Source of the DNA: an uncultured bacterium
Lineage (GTDB): Bacteria; Actinomycetota; Coriobacteriia; Coriobacteriales; Coriobacteriaceae
Direction of reading: 5' to 3'
DNA: 64,000 nucleotides
Assembly: GCA_905214425.1 (NCBI GenBank)
Contig: CAJMLY010000004.1
Span: 1 to 64,000 of the forward strand
The notes below the pieces were generated by a model that saw only the letters and a list, made by a program, of their open reading frames with translations, made no database searches and was not told the origin of the DNA. Below are positions 54,854 through 63,298 of this stretch, in pieces. The stretch's first letter is position 1. The number at the start of each line of letters is the position of its first letter. The position numbers and the translations under genes were made by a program.

Positions 54854-55770
54854 CTTTTGACCTGTACGACACCGTCGACTCGTTTATCGCCTATATCGCA
54901 CGTGTTGAGGGACTTTCTCCCAACACGGTGACAGCCTATGGCTCGAGGCTGGAGCGCTTTGCTGCTTGGTGCGAGCGCGAGGATATCGATGCTTTCGCTG
55001 CCGACGTGCGCACCATTCGTCGCTATCTTGCCGAGCTTTCGCGTGAGCAGGTGGCTCCCCGAACGCTTGCGGCGCACCTGTCGGCTATCCGATCTCTCTA
55101 TCGCTGGATGGCTGCCGAGGGGATTGTCGAGGGCGATGCGGTCTCGGCGATCGCATCGCCCAAGCTGCCGCGTGACCTGCCGGGCGTCCTTACGACCCAG
55201 CAGGTCGAGGCGCTGCTCAAGACGCCTGATACCTCGACGCCCGCGGGACTGCGCGATGCGGCGATGCTCGAGCTGCTCTATGCCTCGGGTGCTCGTATCT
55301 CTGAGCTCGCAGCACTCAATGTGGAGTCTATCGCTTGGTCCGAACGCACGTTGCGCCTGTGGGGCAAGGGGAGCAAAGAACGTATCGTCCCTCTGTATCG
55401 TCGTGCGCTCGAGGTGACGCGTCTCTATATTGAGGAGGGGAGGCCGGAGTTGCTCGCTCAGGCAAAGCGCCGCGACCTCGCTACCGGGCCGCATCCGCTG
55501 CTTATATCGGCGCGCGGCAATCGCATGAGCGCCGCCATGCTCCGGCGGCGGTTCCATACGCTGGCGACGCTCGCCGGCATTCCGGCCGACATCGCCCCGC
55601 ATGCGATGCGCCATACCTTTGCGACCGACTTGCTCGAGGGCGGTGCGGACCTGCGCTCGGTTCAAGAGCTGCTGGGTCATGCGAGCCTGTCCACGACGCA
55701 AATCTACACGCATCTCACGCCCGATCGGCTCAAACGTGCCGTGGCTCAAGCCCATCCCCGCGGCGAATAG
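54850..55770 (+). CDS. xerC: Tyrosine recombinase XerC (apparent ATA start)
   Basis: Chromosome dimer resolvase family. Catalytic residues are visible: Arg in ASGARISEL, Lys in GKGSKERIVPL, HxxR in HAMRHTFATDL, His in LLGHASLSTT and Tyr in IYTHL. The first ATG/GTG/TTG is GTG 54928, but the family N-terminus (TVDSFIAYIARVEGLSPNT) is encoded upstream of it. The frame is open back to 54805 with no standard start. ATA at 54850 has GGAGG nine bases upstream and overlaps the trmFO stop as ATAG, and gives 306 residues, the normal length. Confidence 0.85.
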   Translation: MAFDLYDTVDSFIAYIARVEGLSPNTVTAYGSRLERFAAWCEREDIDAFAADVRTIRRYLAELSREQVAPRTLAAHLSAIRSLYRWMAAEGIVEGDAVSAIASPKLPRDLPGVLTTQQVEALLKTPDTSTPAGLRDAAMLELLYASGARISELAALNVESIAWSERTLRLWGKGSKERIVPLYRRALEVTRLYIEEGRPELLAQAKRRDLATGPHPLLISARGNRMSAAMLRRRFHTLATLAGIPADIAPHAMRHTFATDLLEGGADLRSVQELLGHASLSTTQIYTHLTPDRLKRAVAQAHPRGE

Positions 55771-55819
55771 TGGCTGGGACGTCCCGCGTCGCACTCAGGT
55801 GTGTGGTTTTGATTGCGGG

Positions 55820-55848
55820 TTGGCAGGAAGATGCATTCCTGCTATCAT
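55820..55848 (+). promoter_or_regulatory. Promoter of rpsB-tsf
   Basis: TTGGCA (55820-55825), 17-base spacer, TATCAT (55843-55848). It would give a leader of about 135 bases before rpsB. Confidence 0.65.
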
Positions 55849-55989
55849 TCATCGGGTTGCTTCACGGCAACATGTTTTTATCACGCACGCGCGGCTACTT
55901 CATACCGTGGTGCCCGGGCTTTGGTAGCACATGTCCGGGTTGGTTTTGGAGGATGACCCCGCGCGGAGGCAAACCACAGGAGGTTTAAC

Positions 55990-56718
55990 ATGGCTACCAA
56001 GATTAATATCCGCACCCTGCTCGAGGCCGGCTGCCACTTCGGTCACCAGACCCGTCGCTGGAACCCCAAGATGAAGCCGTTCATCTTCGGTGAGCGCAAC
56101 GGCATCTACATCCTCGACCTCAAGCAGACCATCCTCGACGCCGACCAGGCCTACACCTTCGTCAAGAACGTCGCCAAGGGCGGCAACGTGCTGTTCGTCG
56201 GCACCAAGAAGCAGGCTCAGGAGGCCGTCAAGAACGCTGCTGAGCGCGCCAACATGCCTTACATCAACCAGCGTTGGCTCGGCGGTATGCTGACCAACTT
56301 CGTCACCATCCGCTCCCGCATCAACCGCATGGAGGAGCTCGAGGCCATGGTCGAGGACGGCCGCATGGCTGTTCTGCCCAAGAAGGAGCAGGCTGTTCTC
56401 GGCAAGGAGCTCACCAAGCTCCAGACCAACCTCGGTGGCGCCCGCGACATGAAGGGTCTGCCCCAGGCCCTCTTCGTCATCGACACCAAGCGCGAGGAGA
56501 ACGCCATCAAGGAGGCTCAGCGCCTGAACATCCCCGTCGTCGCTCTGATCGACACCAACTCCGATCCCGACGAGGTCGAGTACGGCATCCCCTGCAACGA
56601 TGACGCTATCTCCGCTGTCACCCTTATGTGCGAGCTCATGGCTGACGCCTGCCTCGCTGGCTCCGGCAAGGAGCAGGTCTCCGAGGCCGAGATGGCCGCT
56701 GAGCCCAAGGCCGAGTAA
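55990..56718 (+). CDS. rpsB: 30S ribosomal protein S2
   Basis: Small-subunit protein needed for S1 binding. The 242-residue protein begins [28 protein letters not shown] in family fashion and has [24 protein letters not shown] and [19 protein letters not shown] with AGGAGG upstream. A 219-base gap with a long leader precedes it. Confidence 0.97.
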   Translation: MATKINIRTLLEAGCHFGHQTRRWNPKMKPFIFGERNGIYILDLKQTILDADQAYTFVKNVAKGGNVLFVGTKKQAQEAVKNAAERANMPYINQRWLGGMLTNFVTIRSRINRMEELEAMVEDGRMAVLPKKEQAVLGKELTKLQTNLGGARDMKGLPQALFVIDTKREENAIKEAQRLNIPVVALIDTNSDPDEVEYGIPCNDDAISAVTLMCELMADACLAGSGKEQVSEAEMAAEPKAE

Positions 56719-56763
56719 ATCAGTCTTAGTTAATTCTTTTTCATCTCTTTGAAAGGAACCACA

Positions 56764-57633
56764 ATGGCCCAGATTACCGCCGCTATGGTCAAGCAGCTCC
56801 GCGAGATGACCGACTCCCCGATGATGGAGTGCAAGAAGGCTCTCGTCGAGGCTGACGGCGACATGGACGCCGCTGTCGACGTTCTGCGTAAGAACGGCCT
56901 TGCCAAGGCTGCCAAGAAGGCTGGCCGTGAGACCAACGAGGGCGCTGTTGCCGCGTTCGTCTCCGAGGATGGCAAGACCGGCGCTCTGCTCGAGCTCTCC
57001 TGCGAGACCGACTTCGTTGGCTCCAACGCCAAGTTCACCGGCTTTGCTTCCAAGGTCGCTGAGGTTGTCGCTACCACCGAGCCTGCTGACGTCGACGCTC
57101 TGCTCGAGAAGCCGATGGGCGAGGAGACTGTTTCCTCCGAGCTCACCGAGATGATTCACATCATGGGCGAGAACATGAAGATCTCCCGCTTCGCTGCCCG
57201 CAAGGCCGAGAACGGCGCTCTCGCTTCTTACATCCACATGGGTGGTAAGATCGGCGTCCTCGTCGAGTTTGCTTTCGAGAAGGCCGAGACCGCTCAGGCT
57301 GAGTCCTTCAAGACCTTCGCTCACGACGTTGCCCTTCAGGTTGCCGCCGTCGCCCCGATCTGCGCTACCCGCGATCAGGTTCCGGCCGAGACCGTCGAGC
57401 ACGAGAAGCAGATCTACATGGCTCAGGCTGCCGAGTCCGGCAAGCCCGAGGCCATTCAGGAGAAGATGGCTGTCGGCCGTCTGGAGAAGTTCTACAAGCA
57501 GTCCGTGCTCACCGAGCAGGAGTTCATCAAGGACAGCTCCCTCACCATCAAGAAGTACGCTGAGCAGGTCTCCAAGGAGCTCGGCGACACCATTACCGTC
57601 GTTGCCTTTGACCGTCTGGTCCGTGGCGAGTAA
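56764..57633 (+). CDS. tsf: Elongation factor Ts
   Basis: Nucleotide-exchange factor for EF-Tu. The 289-residue protein has an N-terminal UBA domain (ITAAMVKQLREMTDSPMMECKKAL), the conserved LSCETDFVGSNAKF, and a coiled-coil/C-terminal part. Codon use is very biased, as in highly expressed genes. The ATG at 56764 is used; five codons upstream are dropped. Confidence 0.97.
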   Translation: MAQITAAMVKQLREMTDSPMMECKKALVEADGDMDAAVDVLRKNGLAKAAKKAGRETNEGAVAAFVSEDGKTGALLELSCETDFVGSNAKFTGFASKVAEVVATTEPADVDALLEKPMGEETVSSELTEMIHIMGENMKISRFAARKAENGALASYIHMGGKIGVLVEFAFEKAETAQAESFKTFAHDVALQVAAVAPICATRDQVPAETVEHEKQIYMAQAAESGKPEAIQEKMAVGRLEKFYKQSVLTEQEFIKDSSLTIKKYAEQVSKELGDTITVVAFDRLVRGE

Positions 57634-57656
57634 ATAAGCTCTTGTAGCTGGTAATG

Positions 57657-57691
57657 AGCAGGCTGTGGGTTTTACTCACAGCCTGCTTTTT
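57657..57691 (+). terminator. Terminator after tsf
   Basis: AGCAGGCTGTG (57657-57667) pairs perfectly with CACAGCCTGCT (57677-57687), followed by TTTT. Confidence 0.9.
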
Positions 57692-57751
57692 CATGGCTCT
57701 TCTTAGAGCCTTTGATAGAATGTTGAGAGTTCAATCTAAAGGAGGATCGCT

Positions 57752-58474
57752 TTGTCCGACATCCGATATAAACGCGTGCTTTTGAAGCTTTCCGGCGAAG
57801 CACTGATGGGCGACGGCCAATATGGCATCGACCCCAAGGTTACCGACCATCTTGCCAAGCAGGTCAAGGAGCTGCTCGCCGTTGGCCATGAGGTCGGCGT
57901 CGTTGTCGGCGGCGGCAATATTTTCCGCGGCATGGCCGGCGCTGCCGGTGGCATGGAGCGTGCTCAGGCCGACTACATGGGCATGCTGGCAACCGTTATG
58001 AACGCGCTCGCCCTGCAGGATGCCTTCGAGCATAACGATGTTCCTTGCCGCGTGATGAGCGCTATTCAGATGAACGAGATCTGCGAGCCCTATATTCGCC
58101 GTCGCGCCATCAACCACCTTTCCAAGGGCAACGTCGTTATTTTTGCCGCCGGTTCGGGCAATCCGTACTTTACGACCGACACCGCCGCGGCTCTTCGTGC
58201 GTGCGAGATCGGCGCCGAGATTCTGATCAAGGCCACCAAGGTCGACGGCATCTATGACAAGGATCCCGTCAAGTGCGCCGATGCCGTCCGCTTTGACAAG
58301 ATCACCTACCATGAGGTGCTCGTCCGCGGTCTGCAGGTTATGGATTCCACGGCTACGGCACTGTGCCAAGATAACCGTATGCCGATTTTGGTCCTCAACA
58401 TCGATGGCGAGGACACTGTCAAGCGCGCGCTCGCGGGTGAGCCCGTCGGCACGCTCGTCTATCAGGAGGATTAA
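57752..58474 (+). CDS. pyrH: UMP kinase
   Basis: Hexameric amino-acid-kinase-fold enzyme making UDP. The 240-residue protein has [41 protein letters not shown] and [17 protein letters not shown] start after AAAGGAGG. Start of the pyrH-frr-uppS-cdsA-dxr-rseP-ispG run. Confidence 0.96.
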   Translation: MSDIRYKRVLLKLSGEALMGDGQYGIDPKVTDHLAKQVKELLAVGHEVGVVVGGGNIFRGMAGAAGGMERAQADYMGMLATVMNALALQDAFEHNDVPCRVMSAIQMNEICEPYIRRRAINHLSKGNVVIFAAGSGNPYFTTDTAAALRACEIGAEILIKATKVDGIYDKDPVKCADAVRFDKITYHEVLVRGLQVMDSTATALCQDNRMPILVLNIDGEDTVKRALAGEPVGTLVYQED

Positions 58475-58476
58475 GC

Positions 58477-59013
58477 ATGGCAGAGAACATCACCGCCCAT
58501 ATGGACAAGTCGCTCGAGTCCCTCAAGCATAACTTCTCCAAGGTCCGTACCGGCCGCGCCAATGCCAACATTCTGTCCGACATCACCGTCGATTATTACG
58601 GTGTTCCCACGCCGGTCACGCAGGTTGCCGCCGTCAAGACCCCCGAGGCCCACATGCTGCTCATCGAGCCGTGGGACAAGGCACTCATCAATGCTATCGT
58701 CAAGGCCATCGGCGCTTCCGATCTGGGTATTACCCCCAACTCCGATGGCACCGTCGTTCGTCTTCCGTTCCCGGCTCCCACCGAGGAGCGCCGTCGCGAG
58801 CTCGTCAAGGAGTGCCGCGAGTACGCCGAGCAGGCCAAGGTGTCTATCCGTAACATCCGTCGCGACTTCAACAACAAGCTCGAGCGCGATGAGGAGCTCA
58901 CCGAGGACGATGTCCGTCGCGAGCAGGCCAAGGTCCAGAAGCACACCGATGAGTATGTCGCCAAGGTCGAGGAGCTTCTGAAGGAAAAAGAAGCCGAGGT
59001 CATGGAGATCTAA
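58477..59013 (+). CDS. frr: Ribosome recycling factor
   Basis: Splits post-termination ribosomes with EF-G. The 178-residue protein has the domain I helices with HNFSKVRTGRANANIL, VDYYGVPTPVTQVA, RLPFPAPTEERR and VRNIRRDFN-like VSIRNIRRDFN. It lies two bases after pyrH with GGAGG before the ATG. Confidence 0.97.
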   Translation: MAENITAHMDKSLESLKHNFSKVRTGRANANILSDITVDYYGVPTPVTQVAAVKTPEAHMLLIEPWDKALINAIVKAIGASDLGITPNSDGTVVRLPFPAPTEERRRELVKECREYAEQAKVSIRNIRRDFNNKLERDEELTEDDVRREQAKVQKHTDEYVAKVEELLKEKEAEVMEI

Positions 59014-59014
59014 G

Positions 59015-59809
59015 GTGCAATACGACGAGCATAAACTGGTCGAGTACTTTGCCGACGCCCCTGCGGGCGTCGGTTTTTCCGACCTTGACCTCAATAACAT
59101 TCCGCACCATATCTCGTGCATCATGGACGGCAACGGTCGCTGGGCCACGTCGCGCGGTCTTGCGCGCACTGAGGGCCACAAGGCGGGTATCGTCTCCCTT
59201 CGTGAGATTATTACCGCCTGCGTGCGTCTGGGCGTCGACGTGCTTTCTGCCTATGCGTTTTCGACCGAAAACTGGAATCGCCCTCAGCACGAAGTCAACG
59301 TTCTGATGCACCTGTTTGCCAAGACGTTCATCGACGAGCTGCCGCTTCTGAAGCGCGAAAACGTGCGCGTTGTCTTTTTGGGTGACATTTCCGCGCTGCC
59401 CAAGAAGACCCGCGACGTTTTTGAACGCGGTCTTGCTGAGTGCGCCGATCACACCGGCATGACGCTGGCGCTTGCCGTCAACTACGGCGCGCGTGCCGAG
59501 ATTACCCGCGCTGTCCGTCAGATCGCACTCGACGCTGCCGCCGGTAAGATCGATCCTGCCGCAATTGATGACGACATGGTGGCTTCCCACCTCTATACCG
59601 CCGGCCTTCCCGATCCTGAGCTTGTGATTCGCACTTCTGGTGAGCTGCGCCTTTCGAACTATCTGCTGTGGCAGGTGGCTTATTCCGAATTCTACGTCAC
59701 CGATACCTATTGGCCCGACTTTGATCGTTGGGGCCTTGTCGACGCCATTTTGGCCTATCAGGGCCGTGACCGTAGGTTTGGTGGTCTGAGCAAGACCGAG
59801 GAGGCTTAA
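59015..59809 (+). CDS. uppS: Undecaprenyl diphosphate synthase
   Basis: cis-prenyltransferase making the C55 carrier for peptidoglycan and surface polymers. The 264-residue protein has CIMDGNGRWATSRGL, EGHKAGI, LSAYAFSTENWNRP, VNYGARAEI, and the C-terminal LVIRTSGELRLSNYLLWQVAYSEFY. GTG start just after frr. A 35-residue N-terminal extension precedes the DGN motif. Confidence 0.95.
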   Translation: MQYDEHKLVEYFADAPAGVGFSDLDLNNIPHHISCIMDGNGRWATSRGLARTEGHKAGIVSLREIITACVRLGVDVLSAYAFSTENWNRPQHEVNVLMHLFAKTFIDELPLLKRENVRVVFLGDISALPKKTRDVFERGLAECADHTGMTLALAVNYGARAEITRAVRQIALDAAAGKIDPAAIDDDMVASHLYTAGLPDPELVIRTSGELRLSNYLLWQVAYSEFYVTDTYWPDFDRWGLVDAILAYQGRDRRFGGLSKTEEA

Positions 59810-59811
59810 TC

Positions 59812-60711
59812 GTGTCCGATCGTCCCAAGGCAACTGCTCCCAAGACATCTGAGCGCAAGGCTGTCGCTGCGGGAGCGCCCGCAGCGAAGAATGGCACCGG
59901 TTCGTGGCTTGCGGGCTTTATCACCCGTGCCGCCGCCGGTATCGTTTACGCCGTTGTCTTTATCCTGTGCCTGGTTTTGGGTATCGTGCCCACGGCCATC
60001 TTTGTTTCTGTCATGAGCGGTCTGTGCTGCTATGAGTTTTTCCGTATGACGAGGCTCGATGGCAAGATGGCTAACGAGCGCATGGGTATCGCTGCCGCCG
60101 TACTCTTTCCGCTGTCGGCGTTGGGCGATTCGATGTTGCTGAATGCCCTGCTTTTTGCCCTGATGCTCGCTGTGGGCATTTGGTATGTCTGGTCGCCGCG
60201 TACCCGCATCTCTGATGTGGCCGTGACGCTCATGGGTCCCATCTACACTGGCTTTATGCTGTCGGCTATCGTGCTGCTGCGCGATGCCGTGCCCGGTTTT
60301 GCCGGCGCCTTGCTTTCGGTGGGCGTTTGCGCGTCCCTTTGGGTCTCCGATTCGTTTGCCTACATCGTGGGCAGCCGTATCGGCAAGCACAAGATGGTTC
60401 CCAAGATCTCTCCTAAAAAGAGCTGGGAGGGATTTGTCGGCGGCATTCTGGGCTCGGTTTTGATTTGGCTCATCCTGTGGGCGACGCACTTCTACAAACT
60501 CAGCCTGCCCTATGCGCTGCTGTGCGGCTTGGTCGTGTCCATCCTGGGCGTTATCGGCGACCTCATTGAGTCGCGCATCAAGCGTGGCGTGGGCGTCAAG
60601 GATTCCGGCAACCTTATCCCGGGCCATGGCGGCATGCTCGACCGTAGCGACTCGCTTATCTTTGGCTGCATTACCGCGCAGCTGCTTTTGATGATCGGGG
60701 GCGTGCTGTAA
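59812..60711 (+). CDS. cdsA: Phosphatidate cytidylyltransferase
   Basis: Makes CDP-diacylglycerol for phospholipids. The 299-residue protein starts with a disordered Ala/Lys-rich segment of about 35 residues. About eight membrane helices follow, with the diagnostic C-terminal signature SRIKRGVGVKDSGNLIPGHGGMLDRSDS. GTG start, two bases after uppS. Its stop overlaps the dxr ATG. Confidence 0.94.
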   Translation: MSDRPKATAPKTSERKAVAAGAPAAKNGTGSWLAGFITRAAAGIVYAVVFILCLVLGIVPTAIFVSVMSGLCCYEFFRMTRLDGKMANERMGIAAAVLFPLSALGDSMLLNALLFALMLAVGIWYVWSPRTRISDVAVTLMGPIYTGFMLSAIVLLRDAVPGFAGALLSVGVCASLWVSDSFAYIVGSRIGKHKMVPKISPKKSWEGFVGGILGSVLIWLILWATHFYKLSLPYALLCGLVVSILGVIGDLIESRIKRGVGVKDSGNLIPGHGGMLDRSDSLIFGCITAQLLLMIGGVL

Positions 60712-61898
60712 TGTCATTCCAGACGACGTATGGCTCCGATGGACGCCTTCGTGTTGCCATCCTGGGTTGTACGGGCTCTATCGGCACGCAGGCACTCGAC
60801 GTGTGCCGTCAGCATGCCGATCGACTGCAGGTAACGGCGCTGTCCGTCAATTCCAGCACCTCGGAGCTCGTTGCCGCCGCCCGCGAGTTCTCGGTTCCGG
60901 CCGTTGCCGTGGCCGACTCCGCCCACGGTGCGGACGCCGTGCTGCAGGAGCTGCCCGAGGGCACGGAGCTCGGTGTTGGTGCGCAGGCGGTTTGTGAGCT
61001 CGCACGTCGCGATGATGTCGACTGTGTGCTTGTTGCCATTGTGGGCGCTGCCGGGCTCGAAGCGAGCCATGCGGCCTTGACCTCAAATAAGCGCCTCGCC
61101 CTTGCCAACAAGGAGTCCCTCGTCGTCGGTGGCGACTTGCTTATGCCGTTGGCGCAACCGGGCCAGCTTATTCCAGTTGACTCTGAGCACTCCGCCATCT
61201 ACCAGTGCTATCTGGGGGAGAACCCACGCGAGGCTCATTGTATTTGGCTCACCTGCTCGGGCGGTCCGTTCTTTGGCCGCACGCGCGACGAGCTCAATCG
61301 CGTGACGCGTGCCGATGCCCTCGCACATCCCACGTGGGCCATGGGTGCCAAGATCACCATCGACTCCGCCACCCTCATGAACAAGGGTCTGGAGCGCATT
61401 GAGGCCATGCATCTGTTTAACTGCGACCTCGATTTCATTAACGTGGTCGTGCAGCGTCAGTCCAAGATTCACTCTATGGTCGAGTTTGCCGACGGCTCCG
61501 TGATGGCGCATCTCGGTGCTTCCGACATGCGTATTCCCATCCAGTTCGCGTTCTCGTATCCCGAGCGTTGGGATACCCCGGCGCCTCGTATCGATTTCCG
61601 CGAGCTGGGACAGCTCACGTTTGATGCTGCCGACATGGATACCTTCCGCTGTCTGGCACTGGCCGAGCGTGCCGGCAAGACGGGTGGCACCATGCCGTGC
61701 GTGCTCAATGCCGCCAACGAGGTCGCCGTCGATGCCTTCCTGCACGATGGCTGCAGCTTTACCGATATCGATCGCATTGTGGAATCCTGCATGGATGCCC
61801 ACGATATGCAGGCGGTCGATTCGTTTGAGCAGCTTCGCGACATCGATGCGTGGGCGCGTGAAAAAGCTGCGCAGGCGCTCGCCGCAACCCGTTCCTAA
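60711..61898 (+). CDS. dxr: 1-deoxy-D-xylulose-5-phosphate reductoisomerase
   Basis: Second enzyme of the MEP isoprenoid pathway. The 395-residue protein has the NADPH loop VAILGCTGSIGTQALDV, LANKESLVVGGDLL, PVDSEHSAIYQCL-like PVDSEHSAIYQC, LTCSGGPFFG and ATLMNKGLERIEAMHLF. Starts in TAATG overlap with cdsA. Confidence 0.96.
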   Translation: MSFQTTYGSDGRLRVAILGCTGSIGTQALDVCRQHADRLQVTALSVNSSTSELVAAAREFSVPAVAVADSAHGADAVLQELPEGTELGVGAQAVCELARRDDVDCVLVAIVGAAGLEASHAALTSNKRLALANKESLVVGGDLLMPLAQPGQLIPVDSEHSAIYQCYLGENPREAHCIWLTCSGGPFFGRTRDELNRVTRADALAHPTWAMGAKITIDSATLMNKGLERIEAMHLFNCDLDFINVVVQRQSKIHSMVEFADGSVMAHLGASDMRIPIQFAFSYPERWDTPAPRIDFRELGQLTFDAADMDTFRCLALAERAGKTGGTMPCVLNAANEVAVDAFLHDGCSFTDIDRIVESCMDAHDMQAVDSFEQLRDIDAWAREKAAQALAATRS

Positions 61899-61923
61899 CC
61901 CATAAGGATTGCTTTTTCGTTTT

Positions 61924-63285
61924 ATGGATACTGTTCTGAGCGTTCTTTCATCGGTCTTTTGGGGCCTGCTGATGCTTTCCGTCCTCGTGTTTTTGCACGA
62001 GGGCGGCCACTTTTTGGCGGCGCGTGCCTGCGGCGTCCGTGTGACCGAGTTCTTTTTGGGCCTGCCGTGCCGCTTTGACATCCATTACACGTCGCGTCGC
62101 ATTGGAACCAAGTTTGGCGTGACCCCGCTGCTGCTGGGTGGCTACGCTGCCATCTGCGGTATGGATCCGACCGATGTCTCGTGCGCCGATCGCGTGCTCG
62201 CGGCTATCTACCGTCATGGTCGCGTGACCGTGGCCGACCTTGCTGTCGAGCTCGAGCTTTCCGAGGAGGATGTGCTCGAGGCATGCGCCTTGCTCTTGGG
62301 TTGGGGCTCTATCGCGCCTTGGTATGAGGAAGGGGAGAAGCCCTCGCCGAGCTACTATCCCACCAAGTATCAGACGCTGCCACGAGATGCGGCGGGTTAC
62401 ACCACCTTTGACGGCCGCCGTTTCGATCGAGAGCATGCGACTACCGAGGGCGATGTGTGGGAGCTGCCGTGCGGCGAGGCCGAGTTCCTTGCACAAGAGC
62501 GTTCGCACACCTATCTTGGCCAGGGCTTTCTCAAGCGCGCCTTTATGCTGCTCGCGGGCATTCTCGTCAATATCCTGACGGGCTTTTTGCTGCTTATGAG
62601 CATCTACTCTATTGCGGGTGTCACCGTGCCGATGGATACCAACGTGATCGGTCAGGTTGACGAGGGGTCTATTGCCGCCAAGGCGGGTATCGAGGGCGGC
62701 GACGCGATCCTTTCGGTTGACGGAGTATCGTGCTCTACCTGGATGGACGTTTACGATGCCATCGGTAAGGCTGCCGGTAAGGACGATATCGCCATCGAGT
62801 ACGAGCGTGACGGCAAGCAGCATTCGACCGCGGTTGCGCTCAAAGAGGACGAGCGCCTAGGTGTGTATGCCTCTACGCAGGTGGTCCGTTTAGACCCCAT
62901 CACGTCGGCTCGACTTTCGTTCTCCTATGTCGTGCAGACAGCGGAGGGCGTGATGCGCCTGCTCCAGCCGCAGCATACGATGGAGATTCTCGATCAGTCT
63001 TCTTCGATCGTGGGCATTAGCGTTATGTCCTCACAGGCTGCTGCTGCCGGCCCTGCCACGTTCCTTTCGTTTGCCGCCCTCATTTCGTTCTCGCTTGGCT
63101 TTATGAACCTGCTGCCCATCCCACCACTCGATGGCGGCAAGTTAGTCATCGAGATTATTCAAAAGATTGCGGGTCGCGAGCTGCCTCTCAAGGCTCAGAC
63201 AATTGTGAGCTATGTGGGCATCGCGCTCTTCGCACTGCTGTTTGTCTATATGCTTCGTTCCGACATCCTTCGATTTATTCTGTAG
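61924..63285 (+). CDS. rseP: RseP-type site-2 metalloprotease with an inserted helix-turn-helix-like segment
   Basis: Intramembrane zinc protease of family M50. The 453-residue protein has HEGGH (HExxH) in the first helix, a PDZ domain (IGQVDEGSIAAKAGIEGGDAILSVDG), and NLLPIPPLDGGK in the late helix. Between the first helix and the second lies an insertion of about 115 residues (about 80-195). It contains DRVLAAIYRHGRVTVADLAVELELSEEDVLEA split over a winged-helix-like pattern, not part of classic RseP. ATG at 61924; AAGGA lies rather far upstream. Sits between dxr and ispG as usual. Confidence 0.9.
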   Translation: MDTVLSVLSSVFWGLLMLSVLVFLHEGGHFLAARACGVRVTEFFLGLPCRFDIHYTSRRIGTKFGVTPLLLGGYAAICGMDPTDVSCADRVLAAIYRHGRVTVADLAVELELSEEDVLEACALLLGWGSIAPWYEEGEKPSPSYYPTKYQTLPRDAAGYTTFDGRRFDREHATTEGDVWELPCGEAEFLAQERSHTYLGQGFLKRAFMLLAGILVNILTGFLLLMSIYSIAGVTVPMDTNVIGQVDEGSIAAKAGIEGGDAILSVDGVSCSTWMDVYDAIGKAAGKDDIAIEYERDGKQHSTAVALKEDERLGVYASTQVVRLDPITSARLSFSYVVQTAEGVMRLLQPQHTMEILDQSSSIVGISVMSSQAAAAGPATFLSFAALISFSLGFMNLLPIPPLDGGKLVIEIIQKIAGRELPLKAQTIVSYVGIALFALLFVYMLRSDILRFIL

Positions 63286-63298
63286 GGGAGTGTTTGGA

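Noticed and set aside
55948..55987. An 11-codon upstream ORF before rpsB
   Set aside because: GGAGG abuts the ATG with no spacing, so initiation is unlikely; coding potential cannot be judged at this length.
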